From Actinomyces sp. UMB0138 (GTDB lineage: Bacteria; Bacillota; Negativicutes; Veillonellales; Veillonellaceae): a stretch of DNA of 64,000 nt. Positions 7,599 to 17,152 of this stretch are shown piece after piece. Each line of letters opens with the position of its first letter. The stretch's first letter is position 1. The translations under genes and the position numbers were made by a program. Below the pieces are notes generated by a model. That model saw only the letters and a program-made list of their open reading frames with translations. It was not told where the DNA came from and did not search any database. The stretch is taken from assembly GCF_002849225.1 (NCBI RefSeq), contig NZ_PKMC01000002.1:600430-664429 (forward strand), in the 5' to 3' direction.

Positions 7599-9822
7599 TG
7601 GCCGCTTGACCCTACCTATCGAAGAGGGCATGGACAGCCAGATTCGTGAACTGGTAGCCCGCCTAAAACCGGATGCGGTGCGAAATTCTGACGGCACCGC
7701 CCTGCCCGCACTAGCGAAGGAGCTAGTCGACAAGGTGTATGCCACCTATTTCCCGTCTAGGGGCGACCACGGCTGGTCGCGGGCGCACCCAGATCAGCGC
7801 GTGCACCAGTATTTGATGAGCCGCCGCAAAGTAGCTGGCAGCAATGAAGCGCTCCAGATCGATGTGATGGAGGGGTATTTTGCCCAGCAGTTTGCGCCCG
7901 AACTAGAGTGCGACCTGGCTAAGTACTGGCAGGTCATAGACCGTACCACCGGCAGGGAAGTGCCTCCCAGCGGGTGGAGCGTAGCGCCGGCCCCCGCCCG
8001 CCCAATTGATCGGGAAGCGGAAGCGGCTAACTCCGGTCCAGAAGACGCAGAATCGGCCTCGGCAATCGTCACCATTGCCAGCCCCGAACTGCTCCACGAA
8101 TACACGGTAAACTTCCTGGCCCGGCAGATTTGGGATTCGACCCAGATCTACAACTACCTGACCAACGACTGGGCAAGCGATCCCACCCGCAAGAAGGACA
8201 AGACTTACGATCCTGCCTACGCCCAGACCTGGCAGTTCATGCAGAAGGCCCTGAAGGAATGGTTGGATGAACACCCCGAAGTAGACGTGGTTCGCTTCAC
8301 CACCTTCTTCTACCACTTCACCCTGGTCTTCGGTGAAGATGCCCGCGAGAAGTACGTAGACTGGTTCGGCTATTCTGCCGCGGTTTCCGTGCCCGCCCTG
8401 CAGGCGTTTGAAAAAGAAAAGGGCTATGCGCTGCGCCCTGAAGACTTTGTGGATGCCGGCTATTACAACTCGCCCTTCCGCCCTCCAAAAGCGCATTTCT
8501 TGGACTGGATTGACTTCGTCAGCAAGCAGGTGGCAGACAAGGCAAAGACCCTGGTGAAGACCACTCACGATGCCGGCAGGGAAGCCATGATGTTCCTGGG
8601 CGACAACTGGATTGGCACCGAGCCTTACGGGAAGTACTTCCCAGACATCGAATTGGATGCGGTAGTCGGGTCCGTTGGCAACGCCGCGACCTGCCGAATG
8701 ATCAGTGACATTCCAGGCGTGCGCTACACGGAGGGACGGTTTTTGCCCTATTTCTTCCCAGATGTGTTCAACCCCGAGGGCGATCCGGTGGGCGAAGCCA
8801 ACGAATCGTGGCTGGGCGCTCGCCGAGCCATCATTCGTAATCCCCTGGATCGCATGGGCTACGGCGGCTACCTCTCACTAGCCATGCAACACCCTGACTT
8901 CATCGACCGGGTGGAACAGATTGTTGCAGAATTCCGTTCCCTCCACTCGGTCACCGATGGGCAGCGCCCGCTGAACAGTCCTATCAAGGTGGGAATCGTC
9001 AACGCTTGGGGCGCTCTGCGCAGCTGGCAGACCCACATGGTGGCGCACGCCCTGCACTACCGCGAGGCCTACTCCTACGTGGGGGTTATTGAAGCGCTCG
9101 CGGGGCTACCTTTTGAGGTGCAGTTCCTCAGTTTCGCCGACGTTGTAGACGGGGCGCTAGAGGGCGTCGACGTGGTAATCAATGCCGGTTCTGCTGGTAC
9201 TGCTTTCTCGGGTGGTCCGGCATGGGAGGATCCGAAGTTAGTGGTGGCTATGCGCGAGTTCGTGGCGCGCGGGGGCGGCTTCATCGGGGTAGGGGAACCT
9301 ACTGCGTTGACCGCGGCAGCTGCCGGGCGTACGGGCGCTACTTTCGCCCTCTCCGATGTGCTGGGTGTTGACCGGGAACGCGATTGGTCCTTGTCCACTG
9401 ACAAGTACCCCAGGCGGGCAGAGGATCACTTTATTACTGCCGATTTGTCTGCCCCCTTTGCTCCCGGCGAGGCAATAAATGGGGTATTCGCTACCACTGG
9501 TACCTCGTTAGCTCATACCGAGGGTGGGCTGATCCTAGCAGTCAACCAGTACTTTGCGGGACGCGCAGTCTACGCATCCGGGTTGGCCTATTCGATCCCT
9601 AATGCGCGCCTTCTACACCGCGCACTGTACTGGGCGGCTGGAGCCGAAGAGCAGTGGGCCTGCAGCGGCGTAAGCGATAACCCGGCCTTGGAAGTAGCGC
9701 ATTATCCCAACGGCAAGGTGCTGGTCGCAAACATCAGCAATACTGATCAATCTGGCACATTTTCTACAGTGTCGAAAGAAGCTATAACTGTTCCATCTAT
9801 GCAGGTCAAATGGGTTAAGTGA
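7591..9822 (+). CDS. lnpA: 1,3-beta-galactosyl-N-acetylhexosamine phosphorylase (GH112)
   Basis: A 743-residue GH112 enzyme that splits galacto-N-biose or lacto-N-biose with phosphate, giving alpha-Gal-1-P and GalNAc or GlcNAc in the cytoplasm. Family sequences recognised include MDSQIRELVARLKPDAVRNS at the N-terminus, FTTFFYHFTLVFGED (about 237), FLGDNWIGTEPYGKYFPD (about 336) and a glutamine-amidotransferase-like C-terminal half. Length agrees with the bifidobacterial enzyme (about 750). The ATG at 7591 has an AGAAGGAGCACCA ribosome site and overlaps the kinase gene by eight bases, so the longer in-frame start at 7561 was rejected. Residues about 130-155 form a Pro/Ala/Glu-rich insertion. 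Confidence 0.93.
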   Translation: MDSGRLTLPIEEGMDSQIRELVARLKPDAVRNSDGTALPALAKELVDKVYATYFPSRGDHGWSRAHPDQRVHQYLMSRRKVAGSNEALQIDVMEGYFAQQFAPELECDLAKYWQVIDRTTGREVPPSGWSVAPAPARPIDREAEAANSGPEDAESASAIVTIASPELLHEYTVNFLARQIWDSTQIYNYLTNDWASDPTRKKDKTYDPAYAQTWQFMQKALKEWLDEHPEVDVVRFTTFFYHFTLVFGEDAREKYVDWFGYSAAVSVPALQAFEKEKGYALRPEDFVDAGYYNSPFRPPKAHFLDWIDFVSKQVADKAKTLVKTTHDAGREAMMFLGDNWIGTEPYGKYFPDIELDAVVGSVGNAATCRMISDIPGVRYTEGRFLPYFFPDVFNPEGDPVGEANESWLGARRAIIRNPLDRMGYGGYLSLAMQHPDFIDRVEQIVAEFRSLHSVTDGQRPLNSPIKVGIVNAWGALRSWQTHMVAHALHYREAYSYVGVIEALAGLPFEVQFLSFADVVDGALEGVDVVINAGSAGTAFSGGPAWEDPKLVVAMREFVARGGGFIGVGEPTALTAAAAGRTGATFALSDVLGVDRERDWSLSTDKYPRRAEDHFITADLSAPFAPGEAINGVFATTGTSLAHTEGGLILAVNQYFAGRAVYASGLAYSIPNARLLHRALYWAAGAEEQWACSGVSDNPALEVAHYPNGKVLVANISNTDQSGTFSTVSKEAITVPSMQVKWVK

Positions 9823-9925
9823 GGTTTTTGTGAGACATGTGCGAAACCGGAAGGGAGGGGCGGAAAAGATAAACTAGTTCCGCATATTCCCGCGTATTTT
9901 ATTCACTTCAATGAAGAGGTTCATA

Positions 9926-11245
9926 ATGAGGAATTTCCGTAAAGCCGGTGCGGGCATCGCTGTGCTCGCGCTTGCGTCCCTATCTCTGGCAGCGTGCTCT
10001 TCTGACGCTGACAAGACTAAGAAAGATACCGAGACTTCTAGTTCTTCCGATACTCAGATCCAGTTCATCCACCGCCTGCCCGATGGCGAGGGAATGACCA
10101 AGGTCGATGAAATTGTGAAGAAGTGGAACAAGGAAAACCCTGACAAGCAGGTCAAGGCCACCAAGTTCGATGGCAAGGCACAGGAACTGACTAAGAAGCT
10201 CGAGACCGACATCAAGGCTGATAACGGTCCGTGCTTGGCTCAGCTGGGCTACTCCGAGGTCCCGGAGATGTACACCAAGGGACTAGTTGAGGACGTTACG
10301 AAGCAGGCTGAAGCATACAAGGATAAGTTTGCTGCCGGCCCGTTCTCGCTAATGAGCGTCGACGGCAAGACTGTCGGACTGCCCCAGGATACTGGCCCGC
10401 TGGTCTACTACTACAACAAGGCAGAATTCGAAAAGCTTGGCATCGAAGCCCCGAAGAATCTGGATGATTTCAAGGCTGCTGCCAAGAAGGCTGCTGCTGC
10501 TGGCAAGTACATTGCCGACTTCCAGCCGGACGAATCCGCCTTCTGGCTGAGCGCTCAGGCTGCCGCCGCTGGAGACAGCTGGTACAAGGTGGAAAACAAC
10601 AAGTGGGCAGTAAAGACTGACGGCGAGGGGTCGCAGAAGGTTGCCGCGTTCTGGCAGGACTTGCTAGACAGCAAGGCGGTGCTGACCGAAAATCGCTGGG
10701 ATGACTCCTTCAAGAAGGCACTGGGCGACAAGAAGCTCATTGGCACCATCGGTGCTGCTTGGGAAGCTCCGCTACTGGTCGACGACATGGCTGGAACTGA
10801 CAACGAGGGCGAATGGGCCGTTACCCAGTTGCCGGACTACGGTCAGGGAGTCAAGTCTGGCCCCGACGGTGGTTCTGGCGTAGCCGTGATGAAGGGCTGC
10901 AAGGCACCCGAGGCGGCAGTCGACTTTGCTGGCTGGTTCAACACTCAAATTGAACCGCTCGTGTCTCAGGGTCTAGTAGTGGCCGCCAAGGGCGATGCCA
11001 AGACTCCCGAGAAGATCTCCAAGTTCTACGGTGGCCAGGACGTTTTTGCCGAGCTATCTAAGGCCAACGAGGTAATGGCTCAGGACTTCGGTTACATGCC
11101 TGGCTTCAGCGGAGTCATGGAAGAAATGAACAAGACCGCAGCTAACACCGCTACTGGCGAGAAGAAGGTTGCTGACGTTTTCAAGACTGCACAGGATGCC
11201 TCCGTCAAGTCCTTGCAGGATCAGAAACTGCCGGTAGCTAACTAG
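9926..11245 (+). CDS. Sugar ABC transporter solute-binding lipoprotein
   Basis: A 439-residue family 1 carbohydrate-binding protein with a lipoprotein signal ending in LSLAAC. The ATG at 9926 has AGAGG seven bases upstream; the ATG at 9911 has no ribosome site. The mature protein has FIHRLPDGEGMTKVDEIV near its N-terminus and the usual PQDTGPLVYYYNKAEFEKLG segment of maltose-type binding proteins. It is 100 bp behind the phosphorylase and followed by two permeases, so it should bind the imported disaccharide, Gal-beta-1,3-GalNAc or Gal-beta-1,3-GlcNAc. The importer lacks its own ATPase; a shared MsiK-type ATPase elsewhere is expected. Confidence 0.9.
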   Translation: MRNFRKAGAGIAVLALASLSLAACSSDADKTKKDTETSSSSDTQIQFIHRLPDGEGMTKVDEIVKKWNKENPDKQVKATKFDGKAQELTKKLETDIKADNGPCLAQLGYSEVPEMYTKGLVEDVTKQAEAYKDKFAAGPFSLMSVDGKTVGLPQDTGPLVYYYNKAEFEKLGIEAPKNLDDFKAAAKKAAAAGKYIADFQPDESAFWLSAQAAAAGDSWYKVENNKWAVKTDGEGSQKVAAFWQDLLDSKAVLTENRWDDSFKKALGDKKLIGTIGAAWEAPLLVDDMAGTDNEGEWAVTQLPDYGQGVKSGPDGGSGVAVMKGCKAPEAAVDFAGWFNTQIEPLVSQGLVVAAKGDAKTPEKISKFYGGQDVFAELSKANEVMAQDFGYMPGFSGVMEEMNKTAANTATGEKKVADVFKTAQDASVKSLQDQKLPVAN

Positions 11246-11269
11246 CAACATTGATAAGGAATTGAACAA

Positions 11270-12238
11270 GTGAGTGCAGAAAAAGTCCGCGGCTCCTCTG
11301 CAATGCCTAAAGGGCTAGCTAACCGAGGTTCGCGCGCCAGAGAAAGACATGATGCAAGGACCGGGTGGGCGTTCATGGCGCCCTTCTGCCTCCTGTTCAT
11401 CCTTGTATTCCTAATCCCCATTTGCGTCTCCATCTTCTCGTCCTTCTTCGCGCAAGAAGCGTCGGGAGGAGGCGCATTTGGGGGTGGGGAATCCGTATCT
11501 ACCTTCGTTGGCCTCGCCAACTACAAGGCCGTCCTCGCCAATACAGAATTCTGGCGGGGGATGGGCAGGGTAATCCTGTACACCTTGTTCCAGGTGCCCG
11601 TGATGATCATCTTGGCGCTTATATTCGCGCTATTGCTGGATTCATTCCTAACAAAACACGTAACTATTTACCGGCTTGGCTATTTCTTGCCGTTTGCTAT
11701 TCCCGGCATCGTAGCAGCAATGATCTGGCTGTACCTGTACACGCCGGAACTCTCGCCAATCGTTTCTGGGCTCTCCTCACTGGGCATCAACGTAAATTTC
11801 TTGTCCCGCAACGTCATCTTGGCTTCCATGGCAAACATGACCACGTGGACGTATACGGGCTACAACATGCTGATCTTCTTGGCGGCACTGCAAGCTATCC
11901 CCGCGGACCTTTCAGAGGCCGCCCGCATTGACGGAGCCACCGGGTTCCAGATCGTTACCCGCATCAAGATTCCACTGGTGCGCGGGGCAGCACTGCTGGC
12001 AGTGCTCCTGTCTATCATCGGTACGATTCAGCTGTTCAACGAGCCTTCCATCATGGCCACCTCCCAAACCTGGATGGGGAAGGCATACACGCCGATGATG
12101 ATGGCTTACAACACCATGATGGGCAACCTCTCGCCCTCGGGCGATGGGCCGGCCTCGGCAGTATCCATTGTGATGGCGGTGTTCGCAGGCGCCCTCGCCA
12201 TCGTGTACGCCCTAGTAGATAGGAAGACCGCAAAATGA
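11270..12238 (+). CDS. Sugar ABC transporter permease, MalF-type
   Basis: A 322-residue inner-membrane permease with about six transmembrane helices, the first starting at about residue 36 (FMAPFCLLFILVFLIPICVSI). The ATPase-docking EAA loop is visible as LSEAARIDGATGFQIVTRIKIP near residue 220. The GTG start at 11270 has AAGGA upstream. It is the first permease of the galacto-N-biose importer and overlaps the second permease by four bases. Confidence 0.92.
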   Translation: MSAEKVRGSSAMPKGLANRGSRARERHDARTGWAFMAPFCLLFILVFLIPICVSIFSSFFAQEASGGGAFGGGESVSTFVGLANYKAVLANTEFWRGMGRVILYTLFQVPVMIILALIFALLLDSFLTKHVTIYRLGYFLPFAIPGIVAAMIWLYLYTPELSPIVSGLSSLGINVNFLSRNVILASMANMTTWTYTGYNMLIFLAALQAIPADLSEAARIDGATGFQIVTRIKIPLVRGAALLAVLLSIIGTIQLFNEPSIMATSQTWMGKAYTPMMMAYNTMMGNLSPSGDGPASAVSIVMAVFAGALAIVYALVDRKTAK

Positions 12239-13155
12239 GCACTCTGACTACCAAAAGCGGAATCAAATATCGGCCTTCGCTAGAGGGCGTGCCCGTCCGC
12301 TCGGTCGCGCCAAGTTCGGCGGCAAAGTGGATTACCACGGGGTTGTTGCTTCTCGCGCTGGTGTATTTCCTATTCCCCGTCTACTGGGTGATCATTGCTT
12401 CCTCGAAGTCGAACCCTGAACTGGTGGGTTCTTCGGGCGTCTGGTTCGCCTCGGGTTTTGACGGAATCGTGCAGGGGTTCGCCGACAACTACCGGCGGCT
12501 GATGAGCTGGACTCACGGCATGTTTTGGCGGTGGGTGCTGAACTCACTTGTGTATTCTACGGTAGCCGGCGTCATCGGCACCCTCATCTCGGTAATGGCA
12601 GGGTACGGCCTGGCCAAATTCCGCTTCCCCGGCAAGAACGTGGCTATGGGCGTCATTATGGGCGGGTTGCTGCTGCCAGTAGCGTTGCTGACCATTCCCA
12701 TGTACATCGTGTTCCAGCACCTGGGACTCACCAACACTATGGCGGCCATTATTATCCCGTCGTGTGTAAGCCCCTTCGGGGTGTTCTTGGGCCGTGTTTA
12801 CGCCCAGTCCTCGGTGCCTACTGAACTGATCGAGGCCGCCCGTATCGACGGCGCCTCCGAGGCGCGGATTTTCTTCACCATGGTACTTCGACTGCTAGCG
12901 CCAGCTATGGTCACCATATTCCTGTTCATTTTCGTGGCCACCTGGAATAACTTCCTGCTGCCTTTGATGATGGTTTCCTCGCAAGAGATCAAACCGGTCA
13001 CCCTGGGTCTCTACGGCATGATGAGCTACTACAACCCCGAAAAGGGAGCCGTAATGATGGGCGCCCTCCTCGGGGTTGTACCACTGATTATTTTGTTCTT
13101 GGGACTGCAGAAGTACTGGCAGTCCGGCCTAGCGGCAGGCTCTGTGAAGGGTTAG
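12235..13155 (+). CDS. Sugar ABC transporter permease, MalG-type
   Basis: A 306-residue permease with six predicted helices, the first at about residues 35-55, and the EAA loop ELIEAARIDGASEARIFFTMVL near residue 197. It completes the importer with the preceding two genes and begins in an ATGA overlap with the first permease. Its TAG stop (13153-13155) overlaps the TAA stop of the convergent phosphoesterase gene, so no terminator separates the two transcription units. Confidence 0.92.
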   Translation: MSTLTTKSGIKYRPSLEGVPVRSVAPSSAAKWITTGLLLLALVYFLFPVYWVIIASSKSNPELVGSSGVWFASGFDGIVQGFADNYRRLMSWTHGMFWRWVLNSLVYSTVAGVIGTLISVMAGYGLAKFRFPGKNVAMGVIMGGLLLPVALLTIPMYIVFQHLGLTNTMAAIIIPSCVSPFGVFLGRVYAQSSVPTELIEAARIDGASEARIFFTMVLRLLAPAMVTIFLFIFVATWNNFLLPLMMVSSQEIKPVTLGLYGMMSYYNPEKGAVMMGALLGVVPLIILFLGLQKYWQSGLAAGSVKG

Positions 13156-15368
13156 TCCTCGCGCCTGCGCAAGAACATCAGCGTCCCTCCTACCAGAACT
13201 ACAGCGGCGACAGTTGCCAAGGTGGCAGCAAGATTTACGCCGGTGTGGGAAAGGTGGGAGGGCACAGTTCTATTTGCGCCAGAGGCGGACTGGTGCTTTT
13301 GCGAAGAACCTTCCGCGGTGGGAGTTTCGGTGCCGGGTTTGTCAGTTGCCGGCTTGTCAGTTGCCGGCTTGTCAGTTGCCGGCTTGTCCGTGGTGGGGGC
13401 CGGTTTATCTGCGGAGCGGGCAGTCAGCCACTGCTCGGAGCTGAGCGCGTGGTCTACGATTCGGGTTTCCCCGATGTTGCCGTAAAAGCCGGTATTGAGC
13501 TTTCCGTCGTAAATTGACCCTCCAATGAGCCATGCCCCGGCGTTTACCGGGTTGAGGCCGTGCGCGCCGTTGGTTGCGCGCAGTGCCGGAGCGCCGTCGA
13601 CGTACATGGTTACGGCGTCGATCTTAGGATCATCTACAACTGCAATGTGGTGCCATTGCCCCACGGGAATCTCGCAGGACCAGTTCGAGTGCCCAAGGGA
13701 GACGTCCTCGGCATCTGCAAAAGCCCACTGGACCTCTTTCAGGGACGAGATGGCGCCGGCTAGAGGAGGTTCTTCAATGTCGGAATCTTCGCCGAAATTC
13801 TTGATGTCAGAACGTTTCCCTTCGCGGGTAACAAACGCCATCCAGTGATTGGCTTCGGAATAGTTCTTGTCGATCTTGATGAATGTTTCGAACGTGTAGC
13901 CATCCTTCAGAGCAGCCTTGTTTAGCGGCGCATCCTTAGAGGTGGCGAAGTGGGCAAATTGGCCTTTGCCCTCCGGAGAGAACGCGAGCGAAGAATTTTC
14001 AGCCGAATCGGTGGGGGCATCCTGCGAAAGTGTGACGAGGTCGGCCGGGCCTGCTAGCGCCATGTCGTTGCCGTTTCCGCTCAGATCCTTTAGCGCCAGC
14101 TTTCCGTCTTGCTTGGCTGGCCGCCAGTGGGCAAGAGTCCCATCCACCTTCGGGTAGTCGGTGGAGGAGGTGGGGGCAGGCTTGGCAATGGTCTCGGCGG
14201 GGGTGAAGTTGGCATTTAGCCAGGACCGCAGCTTCGAGGTGGAGGAGGCGACACTGCCCTCGGGAGTGAACTCGGCTCCGAATGCTTCGAAACGTTTCTT
14301 GAAATCGATGGGGACGGTGTAGGTGGCTCCCACACTCTTGTCTATCGCGTGGTCGAAGGGGGTAACCTGCTTTTGCGGCTTCTGCACCACCCAGGGGCTG
14401 AAGGAAGTGAGCGAGAGCTGATTGTGGGTGAAGTCGAATTCGAACATGGACATCTTGCCATTGCCGCCTTGGTAGGCGCCCTGGAAGTCGACCAGCTGCT
14501 CGAACACGTCCAGTCCAGCATCGTTCTTGAGCACGCGGTTGGTGGAGCCGTGGTGGTGACCGTTGATAGTCAGGAAGATTTGCGGGTGGTTACGAATAAT
14601 CTTGTCCCACAGCTTGTCGCCAAAATCGGTAGCTAAGGGATTGCCTGCACTGTCGACGTTGATGATCTGGTGCGAGGTGATCACCGTGGGAAGTTTCGGG
14701 TTCGCGTCAAGAATCTTTCCTGCCCACGCGATCTCGGCATCGTCCGCATGCCAGGGCAGGTTGACTGAGCCCATCTTGACCCCGGCCACGGTAAATTCGT
14801 GGAAATTGGATAGTCCCGAGGGCGAAGCCTCCTGGAAGGTAGAGGATTTAGCCTGACGCGAGACCGGGAAATTCCTTTGGTAGCTAGAGAACAGGTCCGA
14901 GGGTTTTCCCTGCCATTGCGGGACACAGTCGTGGCAGTCGTGGTTGCCGGGAATGATTGCGTACGGAACGCCTGCATCTTCGAGCTTCTTCTGGGACTTG
15001 GACGCCAGGTCCCACTGCCCGTCTACCGTCACCTGATCGACCACGTCCCCAAGGTGCTGGGTGATCGCCAGGTGGTAGTCCTTCTGGTGGTCGATGATCC
15101 ACTGCATCTGGGAATCGTAGGGGTTGGGCAGGTCGGGGAAGTTCTTCGTGTACATGTCGTTCTGTCCCTCGCCATAACGAGAGTAGAACTGGGTGTCAGG
15201 AACAACGGCGATTGAGCCGCGTGCGCCCTCGGACTTATCTAGGTCAATTCCGCCCGTTGCGGATGCCGGCGGTTCCGGGGTTGTATCGGCGCTGGCTGGA
15301 AGCGAGAAGCCTACTGCGCCCAAAGAAATGGCGGCTATACCCGCCAGAGTTTTGTGTAATAGTTTCAC
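13152..15368 (-). CDS. Wall-anchored calcineurin-like phosphoesterase with LamG domain
   Basis: A 738-residue exported protein. Signal peptide at residues 1-27; metallophosphoesterase domain at about 45-320 with metal-ligand motifs VVPDTQFY, LGDVVDQ, PGNHDCHD, TSHQII and NGHHHG; a concanavalin/LamG-like domain at about 420-650; a DKPAT-repeat linker; and the C-terminal sorting signal LSHTG, hydrophobic helix and RRRED tail. The GTG start at 15368 has only a weak GGCGG ribosome site. It should sit on the cell surface and hydrolyse a phosphomonoester or diester of unknown identity. Location beside the galacto-N-biose genes hints at host glycoconjugates as target, which is only inference. Confidence 0.85.
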   Translation of the reverse strand: MKLLHKTLAGIAAISLGAVGFSLPASADTTPEPPASATGGIDLDKSEGARGSIAVVPDTQFYSRYGEGQNDMYTKNFPDLPNPYDSQMQWIIDHQKDYHLAITQHLGDVVDQVTVDGQWDLASKSQKKLEDAGVPYAIIPGNHDCHDCVPQWQGKPSDLFSSYQRNFPVSRQAKSSTFQEASPSGLSNFHEFTVAGVKMGSVNLPWHADDAEIAWAGKILDANPKLPTVITSHQIINVDSAGNPLATDFGDKLWDKIIRNHPQIFLTINGHHHGSTNRVLKNDAGLDVFEQLVDFQGAYQGGNGKMSMFEFDFTHNQLSLTSFSPWVVQKPQKQVTPFDHAIDKSVGATYTVPIDFKKRFEAFGAEFTPEGSVASSTSKLRSWLNANFTPAETIAKPAPTSSTDYPKVDGTLAHWRPAKQDGKLALKDLSGNGNDMALAGPADLVTLSQDAPTDSAENSSLAFSPEGKGQFAHFATSKDAPLNKAALKDGYTFETFIKIDKNYSEANHWMAFVTREGKRSDIKNFGEDSDIEEPPLAGAISSLKEVQWAFADAEDVSLGHSNWSCEIPVGQWHHIAVVDDPKIDAVTMYVDGAPALRATNGAHGLNPVNAGAWLIGGSIYDGKLNTGFYGNIGETRIVDHALSSEQWLTARSADKPAPTTDKPATDKPATDKPATDKPGTETPTAEGSSQKHQSASGANRTVPSHLSHTGVNLAATLATVAAVVLVGGTLMFLRRRED
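13341..13385. repeat. 15-bp tandem repeat in the phosphoesterase linker
   Basis: Three exact copies of GTCAGTTGCCGGCTT, encoding on the minus strand repeats of the five residues DKPAT in the wall-spanning linker. Copy number is likely to vary by slippage and would change linker length in steps of five residues without breaking the frame. Confidence 0.9.
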
Positions 15369-15481
15369 GCCGCCAAAGCTAGCGGCCTACTATTACCCGC
15401 AGTTGACGAATCGGTGAACGGCAGGTTTCCGGGCAGGTCTGCGTAGGCAATAGGAACTACCTGCAAGCTCGAAAGTACCTG

Positions 15482-15498
15482 TACACTTGTTAACCGTG
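15482..15498 (+). promoter_or_regulatory. -10 element of a probable leaderless lysS transcript
   Basis: TACACT (15482-15487) lies nine bases before the GTG start at 15496 and no Shine-Dalgarno sequence is present. The transcript would begin at or within two bases of the start codon, as is common in Actinobacteria. No strong -35 is seen. Confidence 0.45.
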
Positions 15499-17067
15499 GC
15501 ACAAAAAGAAACGAATGAAGCAGCAGACGTAAAAGTAGATCTTCCTGAGCAGGTGCGTGTTCGTGCGGAAAAGCGTGAGCGCTTGCTTGCTGATGGGCGT
15601 AACCCGTATCCAGTGTTGGTGCCGGTTACGGCCACGATTAGCGAGGTCCGCGAGAAGTATGATCTGGCTGCTGGTGAAGAGACTGAAGATTTTGTTGGTG
15701 TTGCTGGGCGCGTGATGCTTTCGCGTAATACTGGCAAGCTGTGTTTCGTTACTCTGATGGACGGCGAAGGCAACAAGTTGCAGGCTATGTTGTCGGCTCG
15801 CGAGATCGGTGCTGATTCATTGAAGAATTACAAGGCCGATGTTGACTTGGGCGATCACTTGTTTGTGTATGGTCGGGTTATTTCTTCGCGTACTGGCGAG
15901 CTGTCGGTTATGGCCACTCCGGGGAGCACTCCTGATGAGCGTACCGGGGTTGTTCCTCCGGCATGGATGCTTACGTGTAAGTCCATTTTGCCTCTGCCGA
16001 AGACGTTTGAGGGCAAGGATGGGGCGTCGGTGCTGTCTGAGGAGCAGCGTGTTCGTAGGCGTGAGCTGGATATGATTATGCGTCCTCGGGCACGCGAGAT
16101 GGTGCGTCTTCGTGCTCGCGTGGTGAAGTCGCTGCGTGATTACTTTGATGAGCAGGGCTTTATCGAGATGGAAACTCCGATTTTGCAGAACCTGCACGGT
16201 GGGGCGGCGGCTCGTCCGTTTACCACTCACATGAATGCTTATGACACGGATCTGTACTTGCGTATTGCGCCTGAGCTGTTCTTGAAGCGGTGCCTGATTG
16301 GTGGCATTGAGCGCAACTTCGAAATTAACAGGAATTTCCGTAACGAGGGCGCTGATTCTTCGCACTCGCCTGAATTCACCATGCTTGAGGCCTACGCGGC
16401 TTACGGTAACTACGACACTATTGCCCAGTTGACCAAGGAACTGATTCAGAACGCGGCTATTGCGGCTACCGGTTCTACGCTGGTGACTTTGGCTGATGGC
16501 ACTGAGTACGATTTGGGTGGCGAATGGAAGGAGATGGATTTGTATTCCACTCTTTCTGAGAAGATTGGCGAGCAGATTACTCCGGAGACTCCGCGTGAGC
16601 GCCTGGTTGAGCTGGCTGAAGAGCGCGGGATTGTTGTCGAGGACTACTACGTGCCGGGCAAGCTGGCTGAAATGCTGTGGGAAGAAGAGGTCGGTGACGA
16701 CCTGTACGAGCCTACTTTCGTGAAGAACTTCCCCGAGGATACTTCTCCGCTGGTCAAGCAGCACCGTTCGCGCAAGGGTGTTGTAGAGAAGTGGGACCTG
16801 TACGTGCGTGGTTTTGAGTTGGCTACCGGCTACTCCGAGCTGAACGACCCGGTGGTCCAGCGCGAGCGCTTCGAGAAGCAGTCTTTGGATGCCGCTAATG
16901 GTGATCCTGAGGCAATGGAAGTGGACGAAGAGTTCTTGCAGGCTATTGAGCTGGGTATGCCCCCGGCCGGTGGCATGGGTATGGGTATTGACCGTTTGCT
17001 CATGGCTATTACCGGTCTTGGCATTCGCGAAACTATCACCTTCCCGCTAGTGAAGCGGCAAGGCTAG
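15496..17067 (+). CDS. lysS: Lysyl-tRNA synthetase, class II
   Basis: A 523-residue class II lysyl-tRNA synthetase. An N-terminal OB-fold anticodon domain (about 60-170) precedes the catalytic core with motif 2 region FRNEGADSSHSPEFTMLE and motif 3 GMGMGIDRLLMAITG near the C-terminus. The substrate-binding loop NDPVVQRERFEKQ is present. The start is the GTG at 15496 (VAQKETNE), probably leaderless; a TTG nine bases upstream in the same frame is less likely. Codon choice is visibly more T-rich (GCT, GTT, GAT) than in neighbouring genes, as expected for a strongly expressed gene in this genome. Confidence 0.97.
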   Translation: MAQKETNEAADVKVDLPEQVRVRAEKRERLLADGRNPYPVLVPVTATISEVREKYDLAAGEETEDFVGVAGRVMLSRNTGKLCFVTLMDGEGNKLQAMLSAREIGADSLKNYKADVDLGDHLFVYGRVISSRTGELSVMATPGSTPDERTGVVPPAWMLTCKSILPLPKTFEGKDGASVLSEEQRVRRRELDMIMRPRAREMVRLRARVVKSLRDYFDEQGFIEMETPILQNLHGGAAARPFTTHMNAYDTDLYLRIAPELFLKRCLIGGIERNFEINRNFRNEGADSSHSPEFTMLEAYAAYGNYDTIAQLTKELIQNAAIAATGSTLVTLADGTEYDLGGEWKEMDLYSTLSEKIGEQITPETPRERLVELAEERGIVVEDYYVPGKLAEMLWEEEVGDDLYEPTFVKNFPEDTSPLVKQHRSRKGVVEKWDLYVRGFELATGYSELNDPVVQRERFEKQSLDAANGDPEAMEVDEEFLQAIELGMPPAGGMGMGIDRLLMAITGLGIRETITFPLVKRQG

Positions 17068-17081
17068 AACAAGTCTGAGCT

Positions 17082-17105
17082 GTGGCCCCGCCTTGGCGGG
17101 GCCAC
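17082..17105 (+). terminator. Hairpin after lysS
   Basis: GTGGCCCCGCC-TT-GGCGGGGCCAC forms a perfect 11-bp stem 15 bases after the lysS stop. The U-tract is poor, so termination may be partial and glpD may receive read-through. Confidence 0.7.
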
Positions 17106-17152
17106 ACGCATTTGTGGTGATAGATTTTTTACAGGAAATCGAAGGAGGATCC

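Noticed and set aside
13222..13517. Plus-strand open frames with repeated GLSVA or CRLVS residues
   Set aside because: They are the reverse reading of the DKPAT tandem repeat in the phosphoesterase linker; no start signals and the minus-strand protein is coherent.
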